From: Vagococcus hydrophili
GTDB lineage: Bacteria > Bacillota > Bacilli > Lactobacillales > Vagococcaceae
Direction: 5' to 3'
DNA: 64,000 bases
Assembly (NCBI RefSeq): GCF_011304195.1
Contig: NZ_CP049887.1
Coordinates: 1,364,001 to 1,428,000, forward strand
This document shows positions 9,169-17,719 of this stretch, one piece after another. A model generated the notes under the pieces. That model saw only the letters and a program-made list of their open reading frames with translations. It ran no database searches and was not told where the DNA came from. The stretch's first letter is position 1; the number at the start of each line of letters is the position of its first letter. The position numbers were made by a program, and so were the translations under genes.

Positions 9169-9284
9169 TCCGGATTCAAAAGGCAGCTCTTTCGGTAACT
9201 TCAAAAATTAAAATTAATTCGAAAAGCGTGAATTATTTTTAATTTTCTCCAGTTACTCAGAGCTAAACGCCTTTTTCATCACTC
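9169..9284. repeat. Intergenic palindromic repeat, copy 3 (full)
   Basis: This is a complete copy between convergent genes. Outer arms are AAAAGGC / GCCTTTTT, middle AGCTCT..GTAACTT / AGTTACTCAGAGCT, inner AAAATTAAAATTAATTC / GAATTATTTTTAATTTT. The inner stem differs from copy 2 on both sides in a matching way, so pairing is kept. Confidence 0.85.
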
Positions 9285-10726
9285 TATAATCCCAAGCTAT
9301 TTGGTTTTACATCAGCGGGGATTGGATTTACGTATGGTGTTTGTTTTGTTACTTCTGCTAGTTCTGCTTTTGCTTGTTTGATGTATTCTGGGTTTTCGAT
9401 TGCTTTCATCGCTGTTGTTGCCATAACTTTGGCTGCTTGAAGCATACCTTTTTTAGCAATGTTTGTTTTTCCATTTGCTACCCATTGCCATGAATGTAGA
9501 GCTGTGTTAAGAACTTCGGTTGTCATAACACATTGTGCTGTTGGTACAACCCAACTTACGTCACCCACATCAGTTGATCCAGGCATAGTAAGGTTTGTTA
9601 GAGCTTCGTTGAATGGATAAATATAGTCAGCTAAAACTTTCCCTTGGTTAGCGCCTAAAACTTGTTTTTCAATGGCTGTTACAGGTGGAACCATCATGAA
9701 TTTTTTCTCGTCTTCAGTTAAAGAAGCGTGCATTTCTTTGGCAAAGGCAATATCTTCTTCGTCAAATTGTGGTGCACCAACTTCAAACATACATTCAGAC
9801 ATTAATTTAGAATAAACTTTATTTGGCATATAGTTAGAACAAGCTTTGTCAAAATGGATTTCAACTTCCGTACCAGTCATAAGAGCAGCACCTTTTGCAC
9901 AGTTACATAAGCGATCATAAATATCTTTTACTTGGAACGCTTTTGGTGCGCGAATTAAGTAAAGGGATTTCGCGTGAGCTTGAACCACGCTTGGTTGCAT
10001 CCCACCACCATCTAAAACAGCGTAGTGATAACGAGCTTCTGGAGTTACGTGTTCACGTAAGTAGTTAGCACCAACGTTCATTAATTCCATAGCATCTAAT
10101 GCGCTACGTCCCATGTCTGGTGAGTTTGCAGCGTGAGATGATTTTCCTTTAAATTCGAAAACAGCTTGAATGTTAGCTAAAGTAGGAGAAGCGATGATCG
10201 CATTATCCGTACCTGGGTGCCAGCAAAGTGCCATATCTAAGTCATCAAAAGCATGAGCACGAGCCATGTAAGTTTTACCAGAACCACCCTCTTCAGCCGG
10301 ACAACCATAATATCTGATTTGAGCGTCAATGTTGTTTTCCTTGATGTAATCTCTTGTGGCAACAGCAGCTGCAAGAGAAGCTGTTCCTAGTAAGTTATGT
10401 CCACAACCATGACCGTTTGTCGTTCCTAAACTAGGATCAGTTTCTTTGTGAGTTGCACCTGCTTTTTGATTTAATTCAGGTAAAGCATCATATTCACCTA
10501 AGAAACCGATAATTGGGCCTTTTGATCCGTAAGTTGCAATAAAAGCAGTATCGATGTCAGCGATGTTTTCTTCAATGCTAAAACCTTCTTTTTCTAAAAC
10601 AGCAATCACAGTTTTGGCAGATTCTTGTTCATGGAATTTTGTTTCTGCAATATCCCAAATACGGTCACTTAAAGTGAAATACTCTTCTTGTTTGCTTTCA
10701 ATTAATTTCTCGATTTCTTTGAACAT
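9284..10726 (-). CDS. M20D amidohydrolase, AbgB-like (p-aminobenzoyl-glutamate hydrolase subunit B)
   Basis: The 480-residue protein is the same length as AbgB. Metal-site motifs of the M20 family are visible: GHGCGHNLLG near residue 107, PAEEGGSGK near 144, and a late GSTDVGDVSWVVPTAQC containing the conserved Asp. The dimerisation domain begins around FKGKSSHAANSPDMGRSALDAMELM. AbgB-type enzymes remove p-aminobenzoate or another acyl group from an amino-acid amide; here the exact substrate is unknown. It follows a Dcu-family transporter by about 24 bases on the minus strand, so the pair probably imports and hydrolyses one substrate. The RBS is AGGAGG. Confidence 0.85.
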   Translation of the reverse strand: MFKEIEKLIESKQEEYFTLSDRIWDIAETKFHEQESAKTVIAVLEKEGFSIEENIADIDTAFIATYGSKGPIIGFLGEYDALPELNQKAGATHKETDPSLGTTNGHGCGHNLLGTASLAAAVATRDYIKENNIDAQIRYYGCPAEEGGSGKTYMARAHAFDDLDMALCWHPGTDNAIIASPTLANIQAVFEFKGKSSHAANSPDMGRSALDAMELMNVGANYLREHVTPEARYHYAVLDGGGMQPSVVQAHAKSLYLIRAPKAFQVKDIYDRLCNCAKGAALMTGTEVEIHFDKACSNYMPNKVYSKLMSECMFEVGAPQFDEEDIAFAKEMHASLTEDEKKFMMVPPVTAIEKQVLGANQGKVLADYIYPFNEALTNLTMPGSTDVGDVSWVVPTAQCVMTTEVLNTALHSWQWVANGKTNIAKKGMLQAAKVMATTAMKAIENPEYIKQAKAELAEVTKQTPYVNPIPADVKPNSLGL

Positions 10727-10750
10727 AATAATTCCTCCTAATAGGGTCTT

Positions 10751-12037
10751 TTAAATAAATAGTGTCATTCCGTAAGCAAGCGCCATAGAAAGCGCTGTGA
10801 TAATAACACCAGGTATAATGAAACTAAAAGCTTTCGTACGACCAGTTCTATCTAATTCACAGGCTAATAATAGAGTTGGTTGTGCTGGAATAATAAAGTT
10901 AACATTTAAACATTGAACCATAATCACTAAGAAAATTGGTGAGATGTTCAAGCTTAAAGCTAACGGGAAGACAATCGCAGCAACGGCTGTCTGAGCCCCA
11001 ATAATCATGGCAACAAAACTACAAATTAAGATAATAACCCATGGATAGTTGGCTAAAACTTCACCAATAGTTGTTTGTAATACAATTTGGTTACCAGGTG
11101 AGAAGAAGATAGTCATCCCAACCCATCCTAAACCAAGAACAACAAGTGAAGCTCCAAGTGCGTTGCTTGTTGCTGGTGCAGCTAAAATACTTTTAGATTT
11201 AATTCTAAAGATTAGAATATTAACAGCAGCTGATAAGTACATAAACATTTGTACGACGTCAGTTGACTTAATTTTAACACTTTTTCCATCCACTGTATAT
11301 TGAGGAAGTAAGTCTGGGAAGAGTCCGAAAATGATGATAGCAACCACACAACCTAAGAAGACAAAAGTTGAGTATTTTGCTTTTTTATCATGAGTCACTT
11401 CTTCAGTGATTTCTTGTGTATGGTCTAAAATACTTTCATCAAATGGCACGCGTTTTTCAATAGCCATTAAGATTAAGCTTAGAATAACAATCGCAGCTAA
11501 TGTTGATGGTAAAACAATGGTTAAATAAGTAATAAGTGATACACCAAATGGCATTAACATCATAATAACGTAAGCTGTTGATGAAGAGGCAGGACTACAT
11601 AAAAGGGCCATATTAGAAGCTAAAACAGATCCGATTAAAGCGCCTTTTGGATTTACTTTTGATTTTGTAGCAGTTTCAGCAATGATTGGTTCTAAAGATA
11701 AACTAATCATTGCAGTTCCCATTCCGAATACAAATAAGAAACAAACAAGTGGTGCTACAAGTGTGATTGCTTTAGGGAAACGACGGATGATTTTTGTAGC
11801 AACAGAAATCATATAGTCCATACCGCCAGAAGCTTGTAGGGCTCCACTAGCAATTCCGATAGAGATGATAATTAAAACAGCTGTAACTGGTGGCTCTGAA
11901 GGTGGCAGTTTAAAAATAAATAACATAATAAAAAGTGCAACAATAGAAGATACCGCAGAACCTAGAGCTCCACCTTTAATCAAACCATAGACAATCATGG
12001 CAATCATAACGGTGATTTCGATTAATAATAACGTCAT
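10751..12037 (-). CDS. DcuA/DcuB-family anaerobic C4-dicarboxylate transporter
   Basis: The 428-residue membrane protein has about 10-12 hydrophobic segments. It resembles DcuA/B of E. coli along its length: PPVTAVLIIISIGIASGALQASGGMDYMI near residues 48-76, GALIGSVLASNMALLCSPASSSTAYV in the middle, and NFIIPAQPTLLLACELDRTGRT near the end. Dcu carriers exchange succinate, fumarate, malate or aspartate. Co-operonic placement with an AbgB-like hydrolase is unusual for the family and hints at a different anionic substrate, such as an acyl-glutamate or acyl-aspartate. That is inference. The upstream leader carries a 9-bp inverted repeat. Confidence 0.8.
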   Translation of the reverse strand: MTLLLIEITVMIAMIVYGLIKGGALGSAVSSIVALFIMLFIFKLPPSEPPVTAVLIIISIGIASGALQASGGMDYMISVATKIIRRFPKAITLVAPLVCFLFVFGMGTAMISLSLEPIIAETATKSKVNPKGALIGSVLASNMALLCSPASSSTAYVIMMLMPFGVSLITYLTIVLPSTLAAIVILSLILMAIEKRVPFDESILDHTQEITEEVTHDKKAKYSTFVFLGCVVAIIIFGLFPDLLPQYTVDGKSVKIKSTDVVQMFMYLSAAVNILIFRIKSKSILAAPATSNALGASLVVLGLGWVGMTIFFSPGNQIVLQTTIGEVLANYPWVIILICSFVAMIIGAQTAVAAIVFPLALSLNISPIFLVIMVQCLNVNFIIPAQPTLLLACELDRTGRTKAFSFIIPGVIITALSMALAYGMTLFI

Positions 12038-12069
12038 AAAATTCCTCCTGATTTATGTTTTTCAACATT

Positions 12070-12100
12070 CTTGTTCAAGCTAATACGGAATTTGAACAAG
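12070..12100 (-). promoter_or_regulatory. Inverted repeat in the dcu leader
   Basis: CTTGTTCAA (12070-12078) and TTGAACAAG (12092-12100) form a perfect 9-bp inverted repeat with a 13-bp spacer, about 35 bp upstream of the dcu start. It could be a repressor operator or a hairpin in the 5' untranslated RNA. No matching regulator gene is adjacent. Confidence 0.45.
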
Positions 12101-12417
12101 TTTGTTAAAAAAAACACCTGCCTGCGTTTTTTTAGCATAGCTGCATTCAAAATAGCCATATTTTACTTAAGGAAATTCTAACATAAAAAACAACAACAGA
12201 AAAGAAAAAAACGAGTTTTTTTTGAACAGTAACAAAATTTTAATGTTTTATTAACATTTGACATTCGCTTACAAAGCTTTTAAGTGTATGTTTTTGAACG
12301 TGGAATAAAAATTATGTTGGTTATTTAATTTTGGCTGAATAAATATTTAATAACTATATGTTCACGTTTTTATAATTAAGTTTGCTATTATTAAACAAGT
12401 ATGTTAATTTATGAATG

Positions 12418-12436
12418 ACATCACAAATTGTGATGT
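12418..12436. promoter_or_regulatory. Perfect 19-bp palindrome upstream of the Fur-controlled reductase
   Basis: ACATCACAAATTGTGATGT is a perfect 9-1-9 palindrome in the otherwise gene-free 12038-12493 region, 20 bp before the Fur box. The loop would be very short for a terminator hairpin, so a dimeric-regulator operator is the better reading. The rest of this stretch is AT-rich with no open frame of note. Confidence 0.45.
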
Positions 12437-12455
12437 TTATTTTAAAAATTCTATT

Positions 12456-12474
12456 GAGAATGATTATCATTATC
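12456..12474 (+). promoter_or_regulatory. Fur box
   Basis: GAGAATGATTATCATTATC matches the 19-bp Fur consensus GATAATGATTATCATTATC at 18 of 19 positions. It overlaps the promoter and leader region 20 bases before the reductase start, so iron-replete cells should repress that gene. Confidence 0.88.
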
Positions 12475-12493
12475 TTTGTTAGGAGAGAAAAAA

Positions 12494-13516
12494 ATGTTAG
12501 ATGTTATTATTGTTGGCGGAGGTCCCGCTGGTTTATATAGTGCTTTTTATTGTGGTCTTAGAGGTCTTGATGTCACAGTGGTTGAAGCACAAGAGTATTT
12601 AGGTGGTAAATTAAATGTTTACAAGGAAAAATTGATTTGGGATATTGGTGGGGTTACACCAATGAAAGCTGGAGAAATTATCGCTTCGTTAGAGGAACAA
12701 AGTCAGACATTTGAACCAAAGATAATAACAGGAAAATCAGTTGTTGAAATAAAAGAAAATCAAGACAGCGTCAGCGTGGTTACAGAAGATGATAAAGAAT
12801 ATGTAGCTAAAACAGTCATCCTTGCGACAGGAACTGGGATTGTTAAACCAAAGAGATTACCATTTAGTTATTCAACATCTTTTGAAAAAACTAATCTGCA
12901 TTATGAAGTGAAAGATATCAAAAAATTTAAGAATAAGAAAGTGATGATTTCAGGCGGGAATGATAGTGCTGTTCAATGGGCAAAAACATTAAGTGATGTA
13001 GCTGAGCATGTCTATTTAGTTTACCGAAAAGATTTATTTAGAGGGTATGAAATCGAAGTTCAGGAAGTTTTATCACATGAGAAAATTACTTGTCTGACTG
13101 AGATGGAGATTACGGGATTACAAACAGAGGATAATTATTCGATTTCAGTTGTTGAAGTAACAGAGAATGTGACAGGTAAACAACAAGATTTCATAATTGA
13201 TGAATTACTTGTTTGTCATGGTTTTGAAAAAAATAATCCATTAGTAAAAGCTGAAAATAATTCTCTAGCTTTAATAGATGATATTTTCTTTGAAGCAACT
13301 GAAAAGGGGCAGACTTCTGTTAAAAATATTTTTGTAGCAGGAGATGCGGCTTCTTATGAGGGTAAAGTGAAACTTATTGCCGGAGCTTTTCATGATGCAG
13401 TTAATGCATCAAATGGTGTCAAAGTTATGGTTGACCCGGCAGCTAGTGATCGAGGTCAAGTTTCCTCCCACCATGATGTTTTAAAAGAACGTCACCTTGA
13501 AAAAGTGAAGAAATAA
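12494..13516 (+). CDS. FAD/NAD(P)-dependent oxidoreductase, thioredoxin-reductase-like (ferredoxin-NADP reductase type 2 / IruO-like)
   Basis: The 340-residue flavoprotein begins MLDVIIVGGGPAGLYSAFYCG (FAD dinucleotide fold). It has GGKLNVYKEKLIWDIGG near residue 36, the NADPH-binding ISGGNDSAVQWAKTL near 148, and GDAASYEGKVKLIAGAFHDAVNA near 295. It lacks the CxxC redox pair of true thioredoxin reductases, which places it with YumC-type ferredoxin reductases and Staphylococcus IruO. IruO is Fur-regulated and supplies electrons for haem degradation and siderophore reduction. The near-perfect Fur box upstream favours the same role here. The ATG at 12494 has the RBS AGGAGAG; an in-frame TTG at 12476 lies upstream of that RBS and was not used. 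Confidence 0.85.
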   Translation: MLDVIIVGGGPAGLYSAFYCGLRGLDVTVVEAQEYLGGKLNVYKEKLIWDIGGVTPMKAGEIIASLEEQSQTFEPKIITGKSVVEIKENQDSVSVVTEDDKEYVAKTVILATGTGIVKPKRLPFSYSTSFEKTNLHYEVKDIKKFKNKKVMISGGNDSAVQWAKTLSDVAEHVYLVYRKDLFRGYEIEVQEVLSHEKITCLTEMEITGLQTEDNYSISVVEVTENVTGKQQDFIIDELLVCHGFEKNNPLVKAENNSLALIDDIFFEATEKGQTSVKNIFVAGDAASYEGKVKLIAGAFHDAVNASNGVKVMVDPAASDRGQVSSHHDVLKERHLEKVKK

Positions 13517-13538
13517 GAGTAAAATTAATGCTATAAAT

Positions 13539-13630
13539 TAGGGAATGATGATCTCCCTTAACGTGACGTTAAAACCGCTAGAAATAGTTGATGACTTCTA
13601 CATACTTTATTTAGGTATGTAGATTTTTTT
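13539..13630 (+). promoter_or_regulatory. Fluoride riboswitch (crcB motif) with intrinsic terminator
   Basis: The aptamer reads GGGAATGATGATCTCCC, then AAAACCGC, then TAGAAATAGTTGATGACTTC, matching the crcB motif order: first stem with the internal GATGxxGxTC-like loop, conserved AACCGC, and TGATGACTYCTAC. The CTAC starts a terminator hairpin CTACATAC / GTATGTAG (13598-13622) followed by seven T. Fluoride binding should stabilise the aptamer, prevent the terminator and switch on the CLC-F gene 24 bases downstream. The downstream gene supports the assignment. Confidence 0.9.
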
Positions 13631-13653
13631 ATGTTAAAAGGAGCTTAGAGAAA

Positions 13654-14856
13654 ATGATAGAAAAGAAAAAAGTAGTTGGTTTAATTGTATTTAGTTTATG
13701 GATGGGGATACTAGTCGGTGGGATAGAAGTGGTCTTTGGAAAAGTGTTAATCCAAGTAACTGAATGGCGATTATCTTATTTTAGTTACTTAATATTCTTA
13801 CTTCCCCTAGCTGGACTGCTGATTGAATTTATTTATACACGCTTTGGAGGAATATCAAGGCAAGGTATGGGCTTAATTTTTGATGTGGGTCACGGAGAAC
13901 AAAAGGATATCCCGCTACGTTTGATTCCGATTGTTATGTTTTCTACGTGGTTGACTCATTTATTTGGTGGGAGTGCCGGTCGGGAAGGGGTTGCTGTGCA
14001 AATTGGTGGCGCCTTGTCACACTTTTTTAGTAAGGGAAAACTAGCTAAGTACCTTCCAACTGAAAACATGTCTAAAATAGCCTTAATTACAGGAATGGCA
14101 GCAGGTTTTTCAGGGTTATTTCAAACACCGATTGCAGCTATTCTTTTTGCTCTTGAAGTCTTAGTGGTAGGTCGTCTTGAAATGAAAGCCATGCTTTCTG
14201 CCAGTATTGCTTCTTTCACAGCTTTTTTTGTTTCTTCCTATTTAGGATTAGAAAAATTTAGTTTTCATGTTCAAGAAAAGATGTCCTTAGATCCTTTTTT
14301 AATAGCTAAATTAGTTGCGTTAGGTATTGTTTTTGGTTTGGTAGGAAGATTATTTTCGTTAACTTTAGCTAAAAGTAAGAAATTAATGCAAAAGGTTTGG
14401 CGCAATTCTTATTACCGAATTTTCTTTGGAGGAATTATAGTCGCACTGCTCATTTTTCTACTGCACGGTGGACGTTATGCCGGTCTTGGTACGAATTTAA
14501 TTGTTGAGGGATTGACTGGTGAATCGATCTATCCTTATGATTTCATCTTGAAATTAATCTTAACTATTTTTACTTTGTCAATTGGTTTTCAAGGCGGAGA
14601 AGTGACGCCGTTATTTGCAATCGGCTGCTCACTTGGGGTGATTTTAGCGCCTGTTGTTGGCTTACCAATCGAGGTTGTAGGAGCTTTAGGTTATATTGCG
14701 GTTTTTGGTAGTGGTACGAATACCTTCTTGGCACCAATCTTAATTGGTGGGGAAGTTTTCGGATATCAATTACTTCCTCTATTTTTCATTACCATGAGTG
14801 TTGCCTATTGTTGCAATAATAATCAATCCATTTATGGTAAACAAAAAATCGCTTAG
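13654..14856 (+). CDS. CLC-F-type fluoride/proton antiporter (voltage-gated chloride channel family)
   Basis: This 400-residue membrane protein is a CLC exchanger with about 10-12 hydrophobic helices. GGSAGREGVAVQIGG near residues 106-120 is the CLC selectivity segment in its fluoride-subfamily form. GMAAGFSGLFQTPIAAILFALE near 146-167, GFQGGEVTPLFAIG near 312 and GSGTNTFLAPILIGGEVFG near 350 follow the CLC order. CLC-F proteins expel fluoride in exchange for protons. The fluoride riboswitch directly upstream makes this role much more likely than chloride transport. The ATG has the RBS AAAGGAG. Confidence 0.9.
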   Translation: MIEKKKVVGLIVFSLWMGILVGGIEVVFGKVLIQVTEWRLSYFSYLIFLLPLAGLLIEFIYTRFGGISRQGMGLIFDVGHGEQKDIPLRLIPIVMFSTWLTHLFGGSAGREGVAVQIGGALSHFFSKGKLAKYLPTENMSKIALITGMAAGFSGLFQTPIAAILFALEVLVVGRLEMKAMLSASIASFTAFFVSSYLGLEKFSFHVQEKMSLDPFLIAKLVALGIVFGLVGRLFSLTLAKSKKLMQKVWRNSYYRIFFGGIIVALLIFLLHGGRYAGLGTNLIVEGLTGESIYPYDFILKLILTIFTLSIGFQGGEVTPLFAIGCSLGVILAPVVGLPIEVVGALGYIAVFGSGTNTFLAPILIGGEVFGYQLLPLFFITMSVAYCCNNNQSIYGKQKIA

Positions 14857-14887
14857 CTCCATTACGGAACTAAACGATTTTTTTATT
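14845..14887. terminator. Bidirectional terminator between CLC-F and murB
   Basis: AAATCG-CTTAG-CTCC pairs with GGA-ACTAA-ACGATTT, followed by TTTTTATTTTT. It overlaps the CLC-F stop codon and the murB 3' end. Confidence 0.75.
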
Positions 14888-15785
14888 TTTCGCGACCAAT
14901 CACACGGACTTCTGGTTCTAATGTGACACCAAATTCTTTCAAGATAACTTCTTGAATATGTTGGATGAGTTCCACATAATCAGTGGCTGTTGCATGATCA
15001 ATATTAACGATAAAACCAGCATGTTTCGTTGAAATTTGAGCACCGCCCCATTTCAATCCTTGTAGATTAGCATCTTGAATTAATTTACCAGTAAAATAAC
15101 CTTCTGGACGTTTAAAGACACTCCCACAAGAAGGATATTCTAAAGGTTGTTTGCTTTCTCTTAGATGAGTCAATTCATCCATTTTAGCTTTGATTTCAGT
15201 ATGATCGCCATGTTCTAAAGTAAAAGTAACATTTAAAACAATACCTTTCATACTCTGCAGGACACTATGACGATAAGAAAAATCCATGTCCTCTTTATGG
15301 TAAGTAACAATGTTTCCATCTTCTAAAATAATTTCTGCTGACTCAAAAACGTCTACTAATTCTCCGCCATAAGCCCCAGCGTTCATATAAGCTGCCCCGC
15401 CAATACTACCAGGAATACCACAAGCAAATTCAAGTCCTGATAAGTCCACGTTCAATGCTTCTTTAGTGACATCGATTAATTTAGCCCCAGCATCCGCAAT
15501 AATCGTATTTTCAGTGATTGTTACTTGATTTAATTCACTGAGCATAATCACAAAACCAGCAATCCCACCGTCACTAACGATTAAGTTACTAGCATTTCCT
15601 AAACATAGCCATTCGATATTTTCTTCATTACAATAATCGATAATTTCTTTTACTTCTTCTGTTGATTTTGGGAAAAGTAAACAATCTGCCGGTCCACCTG
15701 TTTTTGTATAGGTAAACTGTGAGAGTGGTTCGTTAAAAGAAAGCTTGATTTGATGTAAGTCAGTTATTATTTTTTCAGTATTCAT
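14883..15785 (-). CDS. murB: UDP-N-acetylenolpyruvoylglucosamine reductase
   Basis: The 300-residue flavoenzyme reduces UDP-GlcNAc-enolpyruvate to UDP-MurNAc with NADPH in cytoplasmic peptidoglycan synthesis. FAD-binding motifs include YTKTGGPADCLLFP near residue 25, LGNASNLIVSDGGIAGF near 61 and FACGIPGSIGGAAYMNAGAYGGE near 119. YRHSVLQ follows, and CGSVFKRPEGYFTGKLI near 220 contains the catalytic serine. The conserved glutamate lies in LEPEVRVIG at the C terminus. The short form (type II) lacks the extra loop of E. coli MurB. It is transcribed alone. Confidence 0.96.
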   Translation of the reverse strand: MNTEKIITDLHQIKLSFNEPLSQFTYTKTGGPADCLLFPKSTEEVKEIIDYCNEENIEWLCLGNASNLIVSDGGIAGFVIMLSELNQVTITENTIIADAGAKLIDVTKEALNVDLSGLEFACGIPGSIGGAAYMNAGAYGGELVDVFESAEIILEDGNIVTYHKEDMDFSYRHSVLQSMKGIVLNVTFTLEHGDHTEIKAKMDELTHLRESKQPLEYPSCGSVFKRPEGYFTGKLIQDANLQGLKWGGAQISTKHAGFIVNIDHATATDYVELIQHIQEVILKEFGVTLEPEVRVIGREK

Positions 15786-15975
15786 TTGTTTATCTCCTTA
15801 GTCCATCATTCGTCTTGCCTATTTTATCATAACTCGTCATAATAAGCTTTTCTTTTGAGGTTTATCTTAGAAAAAAGAATTCTGGGCTTTTTAAAGGATA
15901 ATTTATTTTTGAAGAATGATTTCTGTGTTAGAATAAACAGTATGAGAAGAAACGTAAAGTAGGAGGATTTATTCA

Positions 15976-16731
15976 GTGAAACTTATTTCTTGGAATGTGA
16001 ATGGCTTAAGAGCTGTCGTAAAAAAAGGCTTTATTGATATATTTAACGAAATAGATGCAGATGTTTTTTGCTTGCAAGAAACAAAATTACAAGAGGGTCA
16101 AATTGATTTAGAATTAGAAGGTTATCACCAATATTGGAATTATGCTGTGAAAAAAGGATACTCAGGAACAGCTGTTTTTAGTAAAAAAGAAGCACTAAGT
16201 GTGGCTTATGGTATCGGTATTGAAGAGCACGATCAAGAAGGTCGCGTGATTACTTGCGAGTATGATGATTTTTATTTAGTCACATGCTACACGCCGAATT
16301 CACAAGCTGAATTAAAAAGAATAGAATACCGTATGCAGTGGGAAGTAGACTTTTTAGCGTATTTAAAAACATTAGAAGAGTCAAAACCAGTTATCTTGTG
16401 TGGAGATTTAAATGTGGCGCATGAAAACATTGATTTGAAGAATTGGAAAACTAATCGTAAAAATCCAGGTTTCTCTGATGCTGAGCGTGAAGCGTTCACC
16501 AACTTTTTAGGCCATGGCTTTACCGATACGTTCCGTTATTTCTATCCAGAACTTGAAGGGGCTTATTCTTGGTGGAGTTACCGTTTTAATGCCCGTGCTA
16601 ATAATGCAGGGTGGCGTATTGATTATTTCTGTACGTCAGAAAGTTTGAATGACAAACTAAAAGACGCAAAAATTTTAAAAGATGTTCACGGGAGCGATCA
16701 TTGTCCTGTTGAATTAACCATAACGATATAG
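15976..16731 (+). CDS. exoA: Exodeoxyribonuclease III / AP endonuclease
   Basis: The 251-residue enzyme carries the full exonuclease III motif set: WNVNGLRA at the N terminus, CLQETKL near 35, TCYTPNS near 99, GDLNVAH near 143, [20 protein letters not shown] near 197 and the catalytic GSDHCPV at the end. It cuts DNA at abasic sites and degrades 3' ends in base-excision repair. The GTG start at 15976 has AGGAGG nine bases upstream. It is followed 13 bases later by a membrane-protein gene. Confidence 0.95.
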   Translation: MKLISWNVNGLRAVVKKGFIDIFNEIDADVFCLQETKLQEGQIDLELEGYHQYWNYAVKKGYSGTAVFSKKEALSVAYGIGIEEHDQEGRVITCEYDDFYLVTCYTPNSQAELKRIEYRMQWEVDFLAYLKTLEESKPVILCGDLNVAHENIDLKNWKTNRKNPGFSDAEREAFTNFLGHGFTDTFRYFYPELEGAYSWWSYRFNARANNAGWRIDYFCTSESLNDKLKDAKILKDVHGSDHCPVELTITI

Positions 16732-16744
16732 GAGCGAGGAACGT

Positions 16745-17707
16745 ATGAAAAAAACATATAAGTGGCTAGCACCGATTTTATTAGTAATGATGTTCTTCTC
16801 AGCTTCAACACTGACGGGCGTAGCTGAGGATAAAAAAGACGATCAATTATTATATGATTTAAAATATGATAAAGATAAGAGTGTTTTATCAGGAAAAACG
16901 AAACCAAATGCGAATATTTATATTAAGGACGTGGCAGGGAGTGTTGTAGCCGATGATAAAGGTGGCTTTGAAATTCCGATTCCTAAGAATATGAAAAAAT
17001 CACCCATCCTAATGTTAGATGCAGAAGGTAATAATTCAACGGATGTTCGTTATGATTTTGAAAAAAATACAATCGAAAAAGAAGAAAAAGAAGCAAGTAC
17101 CAAAGATTCAACAAAAACTTCTGATAAAGAGGCAAGTAGCTCAAAAGACACAAAAAAAGATAAAGACAGTAAAGAAGGCAATGTAGCAATCTCTGATAAT
17201 AAAGAGAGCCAATCGACGTCTGATTCAACCAAAGAATCTAAAGATAAGAAAGACGGAGAAAGTAATTCAAAAGAATTAACCGTGTCTTCTGAAAACTATA
17301 AAGGGGACAAAAAGGAAGAACCAAGAAGTTTGGTCTGGTTATGGACTCTTTTAGCGATTTTAGTTGTGGGAGGGGCTGCAGTTGGCGGTTACTTCTGGTA
17401 TAAGAAAAAAGTTGAAAAAGAAGAAGCTGCAGAGAGAAAGCGTAAACGTAGCTCTAGTAGCAAAAAGAAAAAAAGCAAAGAATCACTAGATGCTGATTTT
17501 GAAGATGATCTTTATGAGGCTTTCAAAGATGGTAAAAAGACGAGTATAAAAGGCAAACATGCTAAATCAAGCCATTCTAAAAAGGATGTTAGTTTGGATC
17601 AATTGATCGATTCAGAATTAGAGAAACAAACAACTAAGCCATCTAAAAAACGCCGTTCATCAAGTTCTAGTAGTGGTAAAAAAAGAAAGAAAAGTTCTAA
17701 GAAATAA
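16745..17707 (+). CDS. Exported single-pass protein with Ig-like segment and Lys/Ser-rich linker
   Basis: In this 320-residue protein, residues 1-28 are a signal peptide ending near LTGVA. Residues 45-90 look like a short bacterial Ig-type segment (SGKTKPNANIYIKDVAGSVV, then DDKGGFEIPI). Residues 105-195 are a low-complexity Lys/Ser/Asp/Glu linker. A transmembrane helix (WLWTLLAILVVGGAAVGGYF) lies near 198-217, and a strongly basic Lys/Ser tail follows inside the cell. The basic tail could bind nucleic acid or the membrane. It is in a cluster with exoA and a DEDDh exonuclease. No family was recognised with certainty. Confidence 0.7.
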   Translation: MKKTYKWLAPILLVMMFFSASTLTGVAEDKKDDQLLYDLKYDKDKSVLSGKTKPNANIYIKDVAGSVVADDKGGFEIPIPKNMKKSPILMLDAEGNNSTDVRYDFEKNTIEKEEKEASTKDSTKTSDKEASSSKDTKKDKDSKEGNVAISDNKESQSTSDSTKESKDKKDGESNSKELTVSSENYKGDKKEEPRSLVWLWTLLAILVVGGAAVGGYFWYKKKVEKEEAAERKRKRSSSSKKKKSKESLDADFEDDLYEAFKDGKKTSIKGKHAKSSHSKKDVSLDQLIDSELEKQTTKPSKKRRSSSSSSGKKRKKSSKK

Positions 17708-17719
17708 AGGAGGATGATC

